Of a stretch of DNA of 64,000 bases, positions 23,801 through 36,682 are shown in pieces. The stretch covers positions 40,093,776 to 40,157,775 of the forward strand of contig NC_088713.1 in the NCBI RefSeq assembly GCF_963576615.1, given 5' to 3'. Origin of the DNA: Watersipora subatra. Taxonomy: Eukaryota; Bryozoa; Gymnolaemata; Cheilostomatida; Watersiporidae. Position numbers and translations under genes: made by a program. The notes beneath the pieces were generated by a model that searched no databases, was not told the origin of the DNA, and worked only from the letters and a program-made list of their open reading frames with translations. How positions within the stretch are numbered: position 1 is the first letter of the stretch; each line of letters opens with the position of its first letter.

Positions 23801-26800
23801 TGCTTTTAGGCTTAAATTAGAATCCATTCAATACACTTCTCACTTGAGAAGAAGTTTCTATTTTAGTTTTTTAGTTTAATTTTTGTATTTGACATTTCTT
23901 TTATGTTTTAAAATAGCAATCAAAACTTTTTGTTTTGATAGTTGTCTGTCTATCACCATATGTATCAATGAGTCAGAAGTTTTTGAATCAGTAAAAAACC
24001 TTTATGATGAAATTGCTAAAAAGTTTTAACTGAAATTAAAAAGGATTGTCTGGAGTTATCTTCTAATTCAAAGAATTATCGTTTACGAATTAGGTTCTAT
24101 CTTGGGTAATACTTACGATGTTTTTATAAAACGCTTACTATTACATGAGTTTATATATTTTTCTTGTTGGAATATACCTAAAGTACAGGCGTAATCAATT
24201 ATGATACAACTGCATGACCTATTTGTAGAATGTAATAACTAGATCAGTTTATGTGTAATTATCTACTGCTCATATCTGCAGTTTTGGGAAATATATTATC
24301 TTTTTATCATGTAAACGAGATAAAATATTTAAAGGTATGTATTCATCCTTATATGCAGTGCAGAACAAGGAAAATGTGCATACCTGTAATTTTGTTCATA
24401 GACTTGGAGTTATCATACCATGTTTCTTTAATTATTACGGAACTTACGGATTGATCTCACTATCAGTTGAAGAATGCCTAATGTAACAATGTAATCGTAA
24501 CCTTTTTGTTCCTACATTCATTTTTTTGCATAAGGCAAGCGCTTTGTTATAGTAACTTACAAATATTATGCGCATATCTAACAAGATATCTAAAAAAAAT
24601 TGTTTTGAGGTTTTAATTAGTTCCATTTGAATATTCAGTACTTGCAACTGCAAAGCAAACTAAATAACTGGTTTTTGCTTTAGCGAAACTACTATGAAGT
24701 CATATTTTGTTTACATAATTAATGGCTTGACAGTCTAAACGTATGAATCTTGTTTCGGGTTTGAAGAGTCTGGATTTGAACTCTGGTGAAAGCAAAAACA
24801 TTTTTTCCGAATGATCTAAACTCGTGTTCTGATAAATGTTTTGTTGCTTTTGAGACACTATCAACGAGTCAAACTTTCAAGATTACGCTACAGCCGGTTC
24901 AAAGTAGAATTTTCTGATGCAGATAATTCTTTCTTTTCTTCCAAATCATTTTGCATATTTGTGTCAGCAAACTTAATCAACTTAAAAACTTGATAACTGA
25001 ATACCATACCAGCAGAACACTATATTACAAATTAAGGATTCAATACTAATTATTTGTAATTATGAAAAGTTGTAGTTCTTTCCAGCTTTTTCAATTTGTG
25101 AAATTTACATAAACAATAATGGTATTGCGAGATATCAACTAAAAAAACCGCTGCTTCCTTGCATAATAATTTTAAAATTGCTGAATAATCTGAAACCTTT
25201 TCACTTATTTTTGTAAGTGAAACATGCATTGGTTAGTTTTCGAAGGAATTTAGCTAGATACTGATTTGGGCAATGTGCCAATGCTTTATGCAAACTATCT
25301 GCACATACTTAGTGAAGGAAATGCATAAAGTTTGGCAACACACGTCTGCCTAAGCTGTGTCTTGCTTTTTGACATATTTACCAAAATCAAACTGTAGTGT
25401 CTGTTCTAACCAGATTAATCCCTTGGTAGCATAATTTCTTATCATGGTAATAATACTATCTTTAAATACTACATAGCGGGAAGCTTACTTCGGTTTTGTC
25501 GTGGGTTGTCTTTGTATTGTAATACTTCGAAGCATGGCTCTAAAAACCAGACAAATGTGATCTAGCTCAAATTTTCTTGAGATCTCATGTTTAACTATTA
25601 ACTTATAATTGTACTCATTACAATGAAACACAACTCTAACATAGCGAGGCTATGTTAGGCCTACTTGCGTTTCTTTAGATGTACTATCTTTTCATCACGA
25701 TTATTGTCTGATGTCAGTGTCTTTTTTCTGAGTTCAGCATTATGAGCAATGCTATTAACTAACACTCTTTTTAATCTGGCGATCAACTATGGCAGACATG
25801 ACACCAATTATATACTGTTAATCTTTACTTTGAAGCTATGGATCTAGATTCTTTAAAGTTATTTTCAGTTTTAATTTTCATTCATTTATGGATAAAAAGC
25901 AAAACTTGTTGACTTTAGTTGACAATTCACCCATAGCAAAACAGGAAAAGCCATGTACTTTTGAACTGGAATCTTATTACGATTTTAAGTCAAAGCGGTA
26001 AAAGGGTATTATAGCGGTCATTGTGCAGTACATGTGTAGCCACTTTGACCGAACTTAGCATCTGATCTGTAGGCTAATAAAACAGAAACATATAGTGTTT
26101 ACAGTGCTATGTGGTCTACCGGAGTACTTTCAAGTTTATACGTATGACTAAAAATAATATATAACTGCTGCATCAGAATATTTGATGTTTAGTACCAACT
26201 AACATGGCTGCCTTCTTTGACTGAGAGTTGCTGCAACCTTCCAAAGCTTTGTGAACTACTAAAACTACCAAATAGTATTTATTTAGAATGGAACTCAGTA
26301 GCTAATGAAGCATGCGACTGTTTTATTGTTTTCTTGTATAGTGACAGTCTTTTCTCAAATTACAGTTATTAAAATTATGGCATAAACTATCACTACAAAG
26401 TGATGTTTGTATTAATTATTTAAAGTAAGTACTAAAGCTGATGACATAAAAAAGATATACAAAATTGATTTCAATATCTCCTGTAGGTCATCATTGTTGT
26501 TCATCGTTTATCCCTGTAAACAACAGACAAGGTTAAACTACTGCATTCCTTCAAAAGAGGCCCAAAACATGGTACTGAATTCAAATGGTATGGTATACAA
26601 ACAATATTTGTATGCATAAAAACATTTGTGTGTGAAATTCTGGTAATACTTATTTTAAAGCAATTATGTTACAGTTTTTGAAGCTATCCTAAATTTCTGA
26701 CAATTTTTATAAGTTTGAAAAAAGGCAAGCGATAACTTGTTTTTTCGACACTTGCTCGCTCATGGCAATCTGAATCAATGAGCTAGGGTTTTTTACATTA

Positions 26801-27480
26801 GCAATGAACTTATATGAAGGAAATTACTAAGAACTTTTTTGCAATCAAAAAGTATGGTTTGGAGTTATTTACTAATTCAACCAATTTATACCTGGAAATA
26901 TATGTTACAAAAGAAGGTCATGCTTTTACTAAAACCACTGTATTATTAGAATTATTAAACTAATTTTACTAAAAACCAGTTTGTATATAGGCTTACATAT
27001 TTTCCTGTTTGATGAAACATAGAGTACGAGTGTGATCATTTATCAGTATGATTAGTTTAATGAAAAAGACAAAATGAAGTTGTTCACTACTGCTTTTGCT
27101 GCAAGCAGCTTTTTAATAAATTCAACTTTTTAAAGTATCAGTTCATTAGAAAATATTTAGTCTGCTGCTGTAATAAAATATGTTATTGTGGCAGAACATA
27201 TTTATTGTGTCTGTATCTGATGCTTAATTTGATTATTTGTATAAATTGAGAACGTTTTGAAAGAAATAGAAAACTAATTACCTCCTTCAACTTCCATGAC
27301 TACTACAACATTGAATTATGCTTTCTAACCACTAGTGTTTTGTTATCATCTATGGTTGTTTTTTTATTCAAATTGATAATTGAATATAAACGTCTTTGTT
27401 GATGATTTATATAATAAGTTCTAGTTAAAAGAGTTGTGTTATTGCTTTGGCTACAATACCAAAAAGTTATTGGCGACCTG
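20900..27480. repeat. Gene-free region with old local tandem duplications
   Basis: No coding exon found. The same landmarks recur at 2.0-2.4 kb spacing: 'caccaatt' with the same flanks near 21348, 23355 and 25801; 'cttcggctctttc' near 23183 against 'cttcggttttgtc' near 25490; 'tgtctgatgtc' near 21250 and 25706. A tRNA/SINE-like stretch lies near 22205-22340. The copies are strongly diverged. Confidence 0.45.
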
Positions 27481-27490
27481 CAATGTTCAT

Positions 27491-27561
27491 GGCTTGATGG
27501 TCTAGGAGTATGATTCACGCTTAGAGTGTGAAAGGTTCCTGGTTCAAATTTTGATCAAGCC
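27491..27561 (+). pseudogene. tRNA-Pro-like pseudogene
   Basis: The body follows a eukaryotic tRNA-Pro pattern: TGGTCTAGGAGTATGATTC (D arm) and GGTTCAAAT (T loop), with a perfect 7-bp acceptor stem (GGCTTGA with TCAAGCC). The anticodon position reads AGA instead of a proline anticodon, and the anticodon and T stems are badly paired. It looks like a decayed tRNA or a tRNA-derived SINE head. Confidence 0.5.
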
Positions 27562-27799
27562 CTGTAGCCTTTTGAACAATGTTCCAAAAATGGAGTTTAT
27601 TGAAGTCCCAATGCAAAATACAAGCTTGATGCATTCTAGGAATGAACCCACATGTCAATTTTCTTGTATCTCAAATCCAATATTTGCTATATAAAATAAC
27701 TTGCATAAACCTCCTAAAACAGAATATTGTAATAGAAAACCATTATGGAGTGGAAACCATTATGAACTCTTGGAAAACCTATTATGAAGTGTAGAATTC

Positions 27800-30700
27800 T
27801 CCTTTTTAACATTCTCTCTTAATGGTTATCATATTTGGTCATCTTTTGGGAGTTGATTAAATTTTAATAATTAAAGTTACGCTTACTGTTTTAATATGTT
27901 TTACAACAAACATGTTTTTTCTCTTAGTACTGTAATGCCATTGATATAGAAATACACATTTTTGTACTTCATGTGTGACGTAACAAGCCTTACCTATTAT
28001 CTGTATGTATGACAGAACACCTGCAAAGATTGTCTGCAAATATAATTGCACCTATTTTGTTCTATGTTACAATTTTAGGAATGGCATGCTACTTTAATGT
28101 AAATAAAAAGGTCGCAAAAGTCTAAATACTTTTGGAACTTTGTTAAAGCAAAATTTATTAGTTTAATTCAGTTTGTTACATTTGTTTAGTTATTTTCATA
28201 GGTAAATCATACTTGAAGCTATCCTAAATCATTAGTATTTTTGTAAAAATGGTCGGTTAGCAAATGATCTTCCTTCATCAAAGCGTTCAAAATAGATTTT
28301 TCTTCTTTGTTGCAGGCTGGTCTAAATGCTCTATAACTAAATATCTATTTATGGAGGTAAATTGTTTCAAAGTCGGAATATTTTATTAAAACAATCTTAG
28401 ATTGGAGTAAATGTTTTTATAAGATTAAACTTTAGTTAGCTCAACAGCCCAAAAACTACCAATAGCTTTATAGCACTACTGTAAGTAATACTTACATATA
28501 AACTGAACTTATAGTATATTTTACATTACACGTTACACTTCATTTTACACCATAACACCTTCAATCAGGAACCCTTCAGCTACATAATATCTACCTTGAT
28601 GCACCGTTTTTATTTTTGTTGTGGGTTGCAGGAGGTCCAAGGATCAAACCCAGTGAAGCCGAAATATTTTTATGAACAATATAAAAGTGTGTTTCATTAT
28701 AAGTTTTGCGTGACCGTGCAAACATTACCAGCCAGTCGAAGGTTGTTTACGATTTCAAGATATCTGATTAATTAATACTGGATGGTCTAAGGAGGGCGTG
28801 TTTGCCAACTAATTTTTATCAGTGAACACATAAAAAATTGGAATCCTTTCAGAAGGCCAACAACTGAATTTAATATTTTCAATATGTAACTGATAGTAGA
28901 AAAGGCTTAGCACTGTAAATATTATACTAAATAATGTGAAATTGTGGTATATAGATTGAAGAAAAAGAAAAAAAGTGAATCCTTTAGTGAATTATTATTC
29001 AAAAAGTTCATTAAATTTTTTAATTGTGCTGCTGAATAGCTTCATATTTATGCACTTTAGAACCTTCAGTACACTCAGTAAAAAGAGGATTAAATTAAAG
29101 TTGGTCAAAACTACAATAGCATTAAATTGAAGTTGCTAATCGCTTGTACCAACCAAATTTTCATGCTATAGGATAACTCAGGGAGTTTTGCATTAGATGA
29201 TTCTTCCAAAAATATTAGTTCTTGACTTTCTGTGAAACCATTTTTGATCACTTCAACTGAGTACAGATGAATAGCTCGAAATACCTTGCAACTTGCTACT
29301 TTGGTATATAACTATTATTGTAATTTACGTCACCTCATGCTAGGGTAAGGTTACACGAACTTACGGTATAAATTATTGTTTTTCATTTTTTCGCAGAATT
29401 TACCAGCTTCATCATTTTCTGTCTAAAATATTTGAAACATTTTAAAACTTTGAAATGTGAATATTTCAGATTATTTTCAGTAGAGTGGCAAGTATGTTTT
29501 GTAGTTTGGCATAACTCATTAAAAAGCTTGTTTTTTCTGTTGAAATTGACATAAGTGATGATTTGACCATATCTAATTTGTCATTTTCAGGGTGTTGTAA
29601 TGCTCACAAGGCTGAAACACAATGACATTGGATCGAGCACTTTTTTTTTAAATATTTGAGTGCAGATGTATAGCCTTGAATGCTGTTTATGTACATGTGT
29701 GTGAGATTATTGACATTTGCTCCCAATGAATTGCAGGTATGTGTAAACACAATTTAATTGAATATAAACCGATTTAAGATTTCATCTGTAGGTGGTACAC
29801 TATCCAGTACATGTGAAGCATTCAGATGCTGATTACGGAATTCTTCAAAGTTTTAGGAGAAGCATGATAGTTTTTCCTTTGTAAAAAAGCCAGCCTGTAA
29901 AGCATTCTTGTTAAAAAATTTCAAAGAAAAACTTTTAAAGAACTTGACAGAAACATTAGCTACCTTATTTGGACTTGCCCATGGCTACTGAAGTATTGAA
30001 TTCTCCTTTCTGACACCCTCACCCACTTGTTATCATACTTTGCCATATTTTAGGTGTTGATTAAATCCACCGTGTAGTTTAACTTGAGTATTTTCACAAA
30101 GAAACATATTCTCTCCGCATACCATATATCTATTAAACATATTTAAAGGTATTAAATTACACATTTCGGTATTTTATGAGTAACAAAACAAGCCTTTTTT
30201 CTATTAGTACACGAGACAAAACACCTGCAAAGATTGTCAATTCAGTTGTATTTATATTTTCTTAAATTTTTAATTTTAGGAATGGTATCCTAGTCTAATT
30301 TAAACATAAAAGTGACAACAAAATAAAACTTTTTGCAGTTCGGTTAAAGTAAAACTTCATGGTGTAGTTGAAACTGCAAGATTTGCCAAGTTATTGTCAT
30401 AATTAAATCATAAATGAAGTTATCCTAAATAGTTTAAAATTTTGTAAAAATTTTGATTGTCAAAATTAATGGTCTTTTTTTCTTCAAAGCACTCAAAATA
30501 GAACTCACTCACTGCTGTGGGCTGGTCTACAATTTATATAACCAAACTTCTACATATTTATGAAGTTAAGTTTTTCAGAAGCTAGCCTAATTGTTGAAAT
30601 AGTCGGAGGTTGGAGTAAGTGTTTCTATAAAAATACACTTGTGTTGGTTGAATTGGTTCCACAGACTAAACAGATGTAATTGCTTCATAGCAAAATTGTA

Positions 30701-32930
30701 CTGCAAGTAATAATTACACATATATTGAACGTACATTAAATTAAGGCATAGTTCACAACTTGGTGGTCTAGGACTATGATTCTCGCTTTGGGTGCGAGAG
30801 GTACTGGGTTTGAATCCCAGTTAGGCTTTAAAATCTTTTCAAGAGCGATCTGAAACTTTATATTTTATATGTGCTTTTTTGCTTGGGAGACACTACCAGG
30901 AAGTCAGATTTTTTAAATAGTTTTTAGCTTGAGGGTCTATAGATACTATTCATGTCTTAAGTGCCATATGTCCTGGGTTCAAACCCCAATCGAGTCAAAA
31001 AAAAGATTTTAGGATAGATTTAGCAATGTGTTTCAATATTTGTTTTGTTGTTGCTTTGGATATACCATCAATAAATTAAATTTGTTTACATACTTTTATC
31101 TTGGTGGTCTAATATGTGAGTTTGGTTTTGTGTGCTAAAGCTTATTGCTTCAAATCCTTGTAAACCGTCTACCGTAAACCGTAAAGAAAACGTCTGAAAA
31201 TAAGAATAGTTTCTTATTGCCATTACAATAACAATCTGGTTTTTCCATTCAAAAAAATAATTAGAAATGGACCTGGGGAGCCAAAGAACTCTCTATTGGT
31301 TACACGTCTTGGCAACAATATTGATTCATTGGAAACAAAATTTGATTGGTCTAGCTAATGTTTGGGCTTCATTAGAAAAAGAGAAGTGAAACCCCATTGA
31401 TAAGCCAATACATTGGCTTACCGTAGCAAAAGAGTTTAGAGCAGGCGTTATTAGCTTTTGGACCAAAATAATTTAACTCCATTTATATCTTTATCAAGCA
31501 TTAAGCAAACATTTTGAAAAGAATGTGCTAAAGTAATATATCTAATGTACAGTATTATATGTTTTCTAATCTGATGCTGACAATATAGTAGCCGTTCCTA
31601 TAATGCATAAATCCTAAAGCGTAAACTCCTTTTTGCTTCTTACTACGTAAAACGTTCAATTTAACCTATCGGTGATGCTGGGTGAGCTCTCATAATCAAT
31701 TTGAATGATAACTTATCTTAACGCGCTTGAGTGAAAAAAATCTATACTTTATATAGATTATACATAAAACATCCATGACCTTTTCATTCGTTGGGATATA
31801 TTGCTAGATTGCAACGACAAAACCAATAATAGGTAGTCGTGATATGTCAGCTGTGCTATTCATCGTTGTTTTTTTACGTCATCAAGCCGTTTGAACATGC
31901 ACTCGTTCATGAAGTCACCATATTTGTAGAAAATGATCGTTTTTCTTTCATTTAATAGTTTTTTTTGTGTTGTTTTAAAATTTCAAAAAAACAAGTGAAA
32001 AAAAGTCATCATTTAATTAAAAAAAATCATTCCAAAAGCTTCATGTTTTAACGATAAAATTTGCCTATAAAGTTGGCCAACAACTATAAAATGTCATCAC
32101 AAAAAATGAAGGATTTTTATTTGTGCTACTGTTGGCTGTGCAACTTTTAAAGGTGTTCAATTGGTGCAGGTTTTACATCATCGGTCTACCAATCTAAACG
32201 TCATGAGTAGTAGTATTTTCAGAAGATATCTTTTATCCCAACTTTGACTCCTGGATACAGATAAACGACAAACAGGCAGCCCCACTATTTTTATATTATA
32301 AATATTAGTTTTGTCTCTTGCTTAATTATGGGCGTATAAAATGTTGGTTATTAGTTTAACTTTGCACAATGGACTTTGCTGTTTAGAAACAGTAGTAAGT
32401 ATGCAAAGGTATGCACCCCCGTTCAACTTACTGTAAAGTTGCCGTGAGCATTAAACCAGTGAAATTGATGAGAGAAAAAGAAAATTTATCGATGCAAATC
32501 AATAATACTGCTGCAGTTGTGAGGCAGCTCACAATTTTAAAAAAAATGCTTTTAGTTTTTTTGCATGGCTAAAATGATGAGTTTACAAAGTCCTTGGAAC
32601 CGATAACGCAAGTAACATGTATTTTACTGTTTGTATAACTTGAAACCCCTATAACATAAAAGTGCCAGAAATTATTTACGTTGTAAAAACATCCACTATA
32701 CTTAAAAATGAACTTGCATGGAATATTGGTAGATTTTATCAGAAAGTTTTTAGGTTGCTTTTTATGCAGGAGATAATTTGACTGGCGGAAGAAATGTTTT
32801 AAGACAAAAATAAAAACATTTGATCATGTTTAAAATGCTCACAAAAAATAGAAGCCAAATTGTTGTCAGATAACCAAGAGATGTCATTAGCCACTATTGT
32901 TGCCATAGTAAAATTTGTTATGGCGTTCCA
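27800..32930. repeat. Gene-free region with a 2.2-kb diverged tandem duplication
   Basis: No gene found. The text around 'acacctgcaaagattgtc' near 28018 recurs near 30220. The flank 'ctgtaagtaatacttac' near 28480 recurs as 'ctgcaagtaataattac' near 30703. Several tRNA-Pro-like pieces lie in the 30.75-31.16 kb part. Confidence 0.45.
30757..30827 (+). tRNA. tRNA-Pro(UGG)-like sequence
   Basis: Anticodon arm CTCGC-TTTGGGT-GCGAG and T arm CTGGG-TTTGAAT-CCCAG are both perfectly paired, with anticodon TGG. The D-arm text (TGGTCTAGGACTATGATT) is also of proline type. The acceptor stem is weak: of seven pairs I count three Watson-Crick, three G-T and one A-C. It could be a functional tRNA, a recent pseudogene or a SINE head. 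Further decayed relatives follow near 30922-30985 and 31096-31160, which favours a repeat family. Confidence 0.45.
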
Positions 32931-32942
32931 GCCACAGCATTA

Positions 32943-33577
32943 AGGTACAGCTACACGTAACAAAGTTTTTGTTCATTCTGACTGAAATCATGAAATAAAC
33001 GAATTATTCGGCCAAAATCCTCAGAACTATCTGAATTGTGCATGCACACCGCAATCGTGGATGAAATTTTTTTCTATCGTTTTCTATTGGCCTAATTGGC
33101 AAATTATTAACAAGCACAATTCTAGCAACTTTTGCAATTTATATAGTCCAATACACGTACAACGAAACACAATAAAAGTACAAGCACAACCCGACATAGT
33201 ACATATGATGGAACTGCCTAGATTACGCTATGGTTGACTCTATCGTTCGGACACTATGGCTACAAATCGGTTCTTTTTCAATATTAACATGCTTTTCAGC
33301 AGCAAACTTTTTGTTGTAGAAACAGTTGTCATTTTTACCGCATATATGCAGCTGCACCGTATGTATCAGGATGAATTTTGCTGGTACTTTTATTGTGTGT
33401 CGTGATACGTGTCTTGGACTTTACCTATAGCAAAGGCTGCCAGATTTGCGCGCACTAATAGTTTGTTCAGCTAATCTAAGGCGTTCTGTCGATGAGTTTG
33501 GTGTGCATGCACAACTCAGACAACTATGTTCATTTTGTGGCTTTGGTAAGACTTTGTGACTTCGTGTGGCCATACCT
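32943..33577. mobile_element. MITE-like element with long terminal inverted repeats
   Basis: The left end AGGTACAGCTACACGTAAC matches the right-end reverse complement AGGTATGGCCACACGAAGT. The arms also share 'ttgtgcatgcacacc' (near 33036 and, inverted, near 33500). A 3-bp TTA flanks both ends (32940-32942 and 33578-33580), which is compatible with PIF/Harbinger-type insertion. There is no transposase in its 635 bp. A similar left end may occur near 29347. Confidence 0.55.
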
Positions 33578-34029
33578 TTACACGTCTCTTTTCTGTTGAT
33601 TTCTTTGCCACTATAGAAGTCATAATCACATTCTTACATATTTTAATCAGAGCGTTTTAGCCGTAATAATGTTTTTTCATTTTAATTTTCAAACATTTTT
33701 GCAGTCAGATTAACTCAAACATCAAAAACAATTGCAAATGATAGAAAAGATTTCATACATTCTGACAAAAAATCTTAGTTTTGCGCAAGTCCATCCCTAC
33801 GTAAACTCACACTATAAAGGTAAGCTAAATTATTCATTCGTGTTGAGATGATTCACAGTAGCGACAAACAATAACCAATTAAGAGCTTAAAAAAGGGAAA
33901 TAACATTACTAAATTTTTAATTGGATTAGCTAGGAAACCATATATTCACCATATTTTAGGACAAACAACCATTATGCTTTGTACCCGAGCAAATTAAAAC
34001 ATTGGTTATGACAAGATTTAAAGGTGGAT
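33578..34029. other. Spacer without visible features
   Basis: AT-rich sequence between the MITE-like element and the start of the duplicated caspase segment. I see no exon, RNA or repeat in it. Confidence 0.4.
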
Positions 34030-34234
34030 AGGAAGTGAGATAAATAGAGTAAAATATGAGAACATTAGTTTCAGTTTTTGTATGAAAGAAGATTATTCGG
34101 ATATCCTGAAATTGCTGCAAATCGAATGCTAATCTGTGACATCATTGGTAGATGACTTTCTAGTCTTGCTAGAAATTTATATGAAGTTATGAAAAAAGAT
34201 TTTGCTAGGAGGAAAAAAGCAAAAAGATTTCTGA

Positions 34235-35290
34235 ACATTAAATTTGAAGGCTTTTCATCCTTTATTTAAAATATAAAAGCTATCGCAATGATAGTAACTC
34301 AAAAGTGTATTTAATCAAAAAGGATTTATCATCTTTTGCCAATATTAAGAACATAACTTCTAGGGAACACTGGTAGTTGCAGAAAATACCGATGTATATC
34401 TACAACAACAGAGGTGTGAGGAGGCTGAAATTTTTACTTCTAACAGGAAAACATCATGTCTCTCTTCGAGACTTGAGAACAATTTATTGCTGTCAGTTAT
34501 TAATTAATTTTGGAAAGTACAAGTTTCTGACAGAATCATAAACATTAACGATTGCTATGACAGTAGAGAGTCAAAGAGTAGTATGTCAAAAGAGTATTGT
34601 CAAAAAGCAGTTGCGTTCTCTTGTCAGCAGTGTTGAGATAACTCTTAAGAATGGTTGATATTCTTTGAAATTTGCAAAATGTTTATTGTACATCCGTTGT
34701 CGCTGGTGATGAGATGCTTTATATTTGATTCTGTTAATATTACTAATCTTAACATACAACGTATCCTTGACTCAAGCAAAAACATTTATTTACATTAAAA
34801 TTGAAGGCTTTTCATCCTTTACCTATAATGCATCAATGATCGCAATGATAATAACTCAAATGTGTACAATCAAAAAGGAGTTATCATCTTTTGCCAATAG
34901 CAAAAACATCACTTTTAGGGACCACCGGTAGTTGCTAAAAGTAGCGACATATATCTACACCAACACTGGTGTGAGATGGCTCAAATTTTTGCTCTTAACA
35001 AAAAAACATAATGTCGCTCTTCACAAACTTAAAAACAATTTATTGCTCTCATTTATCTAATAATTTTCAAAAGAACAAGTTTATGATTCTCACATGCAAA
35101 ATCATAAACATTAACTATTGCTGTGATAGTAGCTCAAAAAAGTACTGTCAGCAAGCAGTTGCTTTCTTTTGTCAGCAGTGTTGAGATAACTCTTAAGAAT
35201 GATTGATATTCCTTGAAATTTGCAAAATGTACATCTATTGTCGCTGGTGATGAGATGTTTTATTTGGTTCTGTTTATATTACTATTTTTA
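34235..35290. repeat. 558-bp tandem duplication within unit 1
   Basis: 34235-34790 and 34791-35290 are diverged copies: 'ttgaaggcttttcatcc' at about 34244 and 34801, and 'gtcgctggtgatgagatg' near 34699 and 35239. Unit 2 has only one copy (near 41095-41540). A more decayed third relative lies at about 36835-36990 and its unit 2 match 43045-43180 ('gatcgcaatgataact', 'aacactggtgtgagatgg'). Confidence 0.75.
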
Positions 35291-36647
35291 ACATGCAAAG
35301 TGTCCTAGACTCAGCAAGCATTTCTTTTGATCAAATGGTTTACGTTGTTAATAAAAGGTTTTCATTCAGAATCAGTATATGGAACTGATCTCTCTAAATC
35401 ATTTTATTATAAAAAAATCTGTTGTGGTTGTGAAAGCATAAATGACAGCTCACAAAGATCTAGAGAAGAGTACCTAAATTTTGTTTATATAATAGGAAGT
35501 TATATGCATACAAAACAGCAGCTGCTGTTGAATTGGTACAGAAAGCCTGCACAAGATGCTAAAATAGTACAAGGTAAAACAACTGCATAATATAAAACTG
35601 ATCACAAACATTGTTGAGACACGCAAGATGTCAAAAGTGACACACCGATCATATTCATAACTTATGATTTGTTTTATTGAAAACTTGTGAGCTGCAAAGA
35701 ATAACCTTGTATATGAAACCATCTGGTTCCTCAATATTAACAAGGTAAATCAGAATAACATGATATCGGTAATCTATTAGGAATATATTTATGTAATACT
35801 ACAATGTAAGAATAGATTAGGTGAGAGTTTCTATGTTTGACAAGCAAATCATCAATTAAAGCAAAAACGTCAAAGGAGATAAAACTAGATAACTATGTCA
35901 GTAGATTTGTCAGTAAACGCTACAGCTGTCTGAAGGGGTGTAGACTGGTGTAGCAGGTAATTACTCTGGGTTAGATGGGTTGTATCCAGGGAACAAGAAC
36001 AGTTTCTTTCAAAGAGTGCAATCCATACTTGGCTGTTGTCCATCTCCATACTGTATGCTTTGCCTTCTCACTTTCTCCCTAACCTAGTGTAGCAGAAAAC
36101 AGTGTCACCAAGTATACATTTGTAATAGTTCTATAAATAGCACAACTTTACAAACATGGTAACTCTTTACAATTGTCTGCCAAGTCTAATTTAATACTCG
36201 ACCTATAACCAATTTTCAAACATGAAAACAGTTAAATGTTAACCTAAAGCTGCCTAAAATAATAAAACTCTTTGTAACATTTAAAAAAAAGATTGGACGC
36301 AATTTGAGAATTTTCAACCAACTAAGCCTGAAGCTTTTTGAAACGTCTTGAATAAGTACACATATGTTTAAAGTTATCATTCATATAGTTAGATTTAACA
36401 ATTGATAATATAATAATTTTTAAATATATTTGGCAACTCTTTCTTCATTCATTTCCTTCAATTTTAAAATAATGAACTTCAAGCATGCCTCGCGGTAGAA
36501 GTGAACAAATAAAAATGTCAAAGTTTTTAGAATTTATGCAAATACTATATAAATATGAGCAAACATCTTCAGATCAATTATTTCAGCAACTAAAAGTCTC
36601 TGAAAAGGTCCTGTAGAAAAATTGACCATGAAGGTTGATAGCCGCTA

Positions 36648-36682
36648 TTGTAGCATTCTGCTAGAATATCAGAATGCTACAA
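36648..36682. repeat. Perfect hairpin in the 3' flank of unit 1
   Basis: TTGTAGCATTCTG (36648-36660) and CAGAATGCTACAA (36670-36682) are exact inverted repeats with a 9-base loop. More partial copies of the 'agaatgcta' and 'tattctgctattc' text follow to about 36770. Unit 2 has a shorter form at about 42926-42960. Confidence 0.75.

Noticed and set aside
24251-28051. Short frames of 60-70 codons
   Set aside because: Expected by chance in AT-rich non-coding DNA. No motif, splice context or conservation among local repeat copies.
35327-35590. 87-aa plus-strand frame
   Set aside because: The unit 2 copy (about 41620-41870) has small changes that break the frame, and the protein resembles nothing I know.
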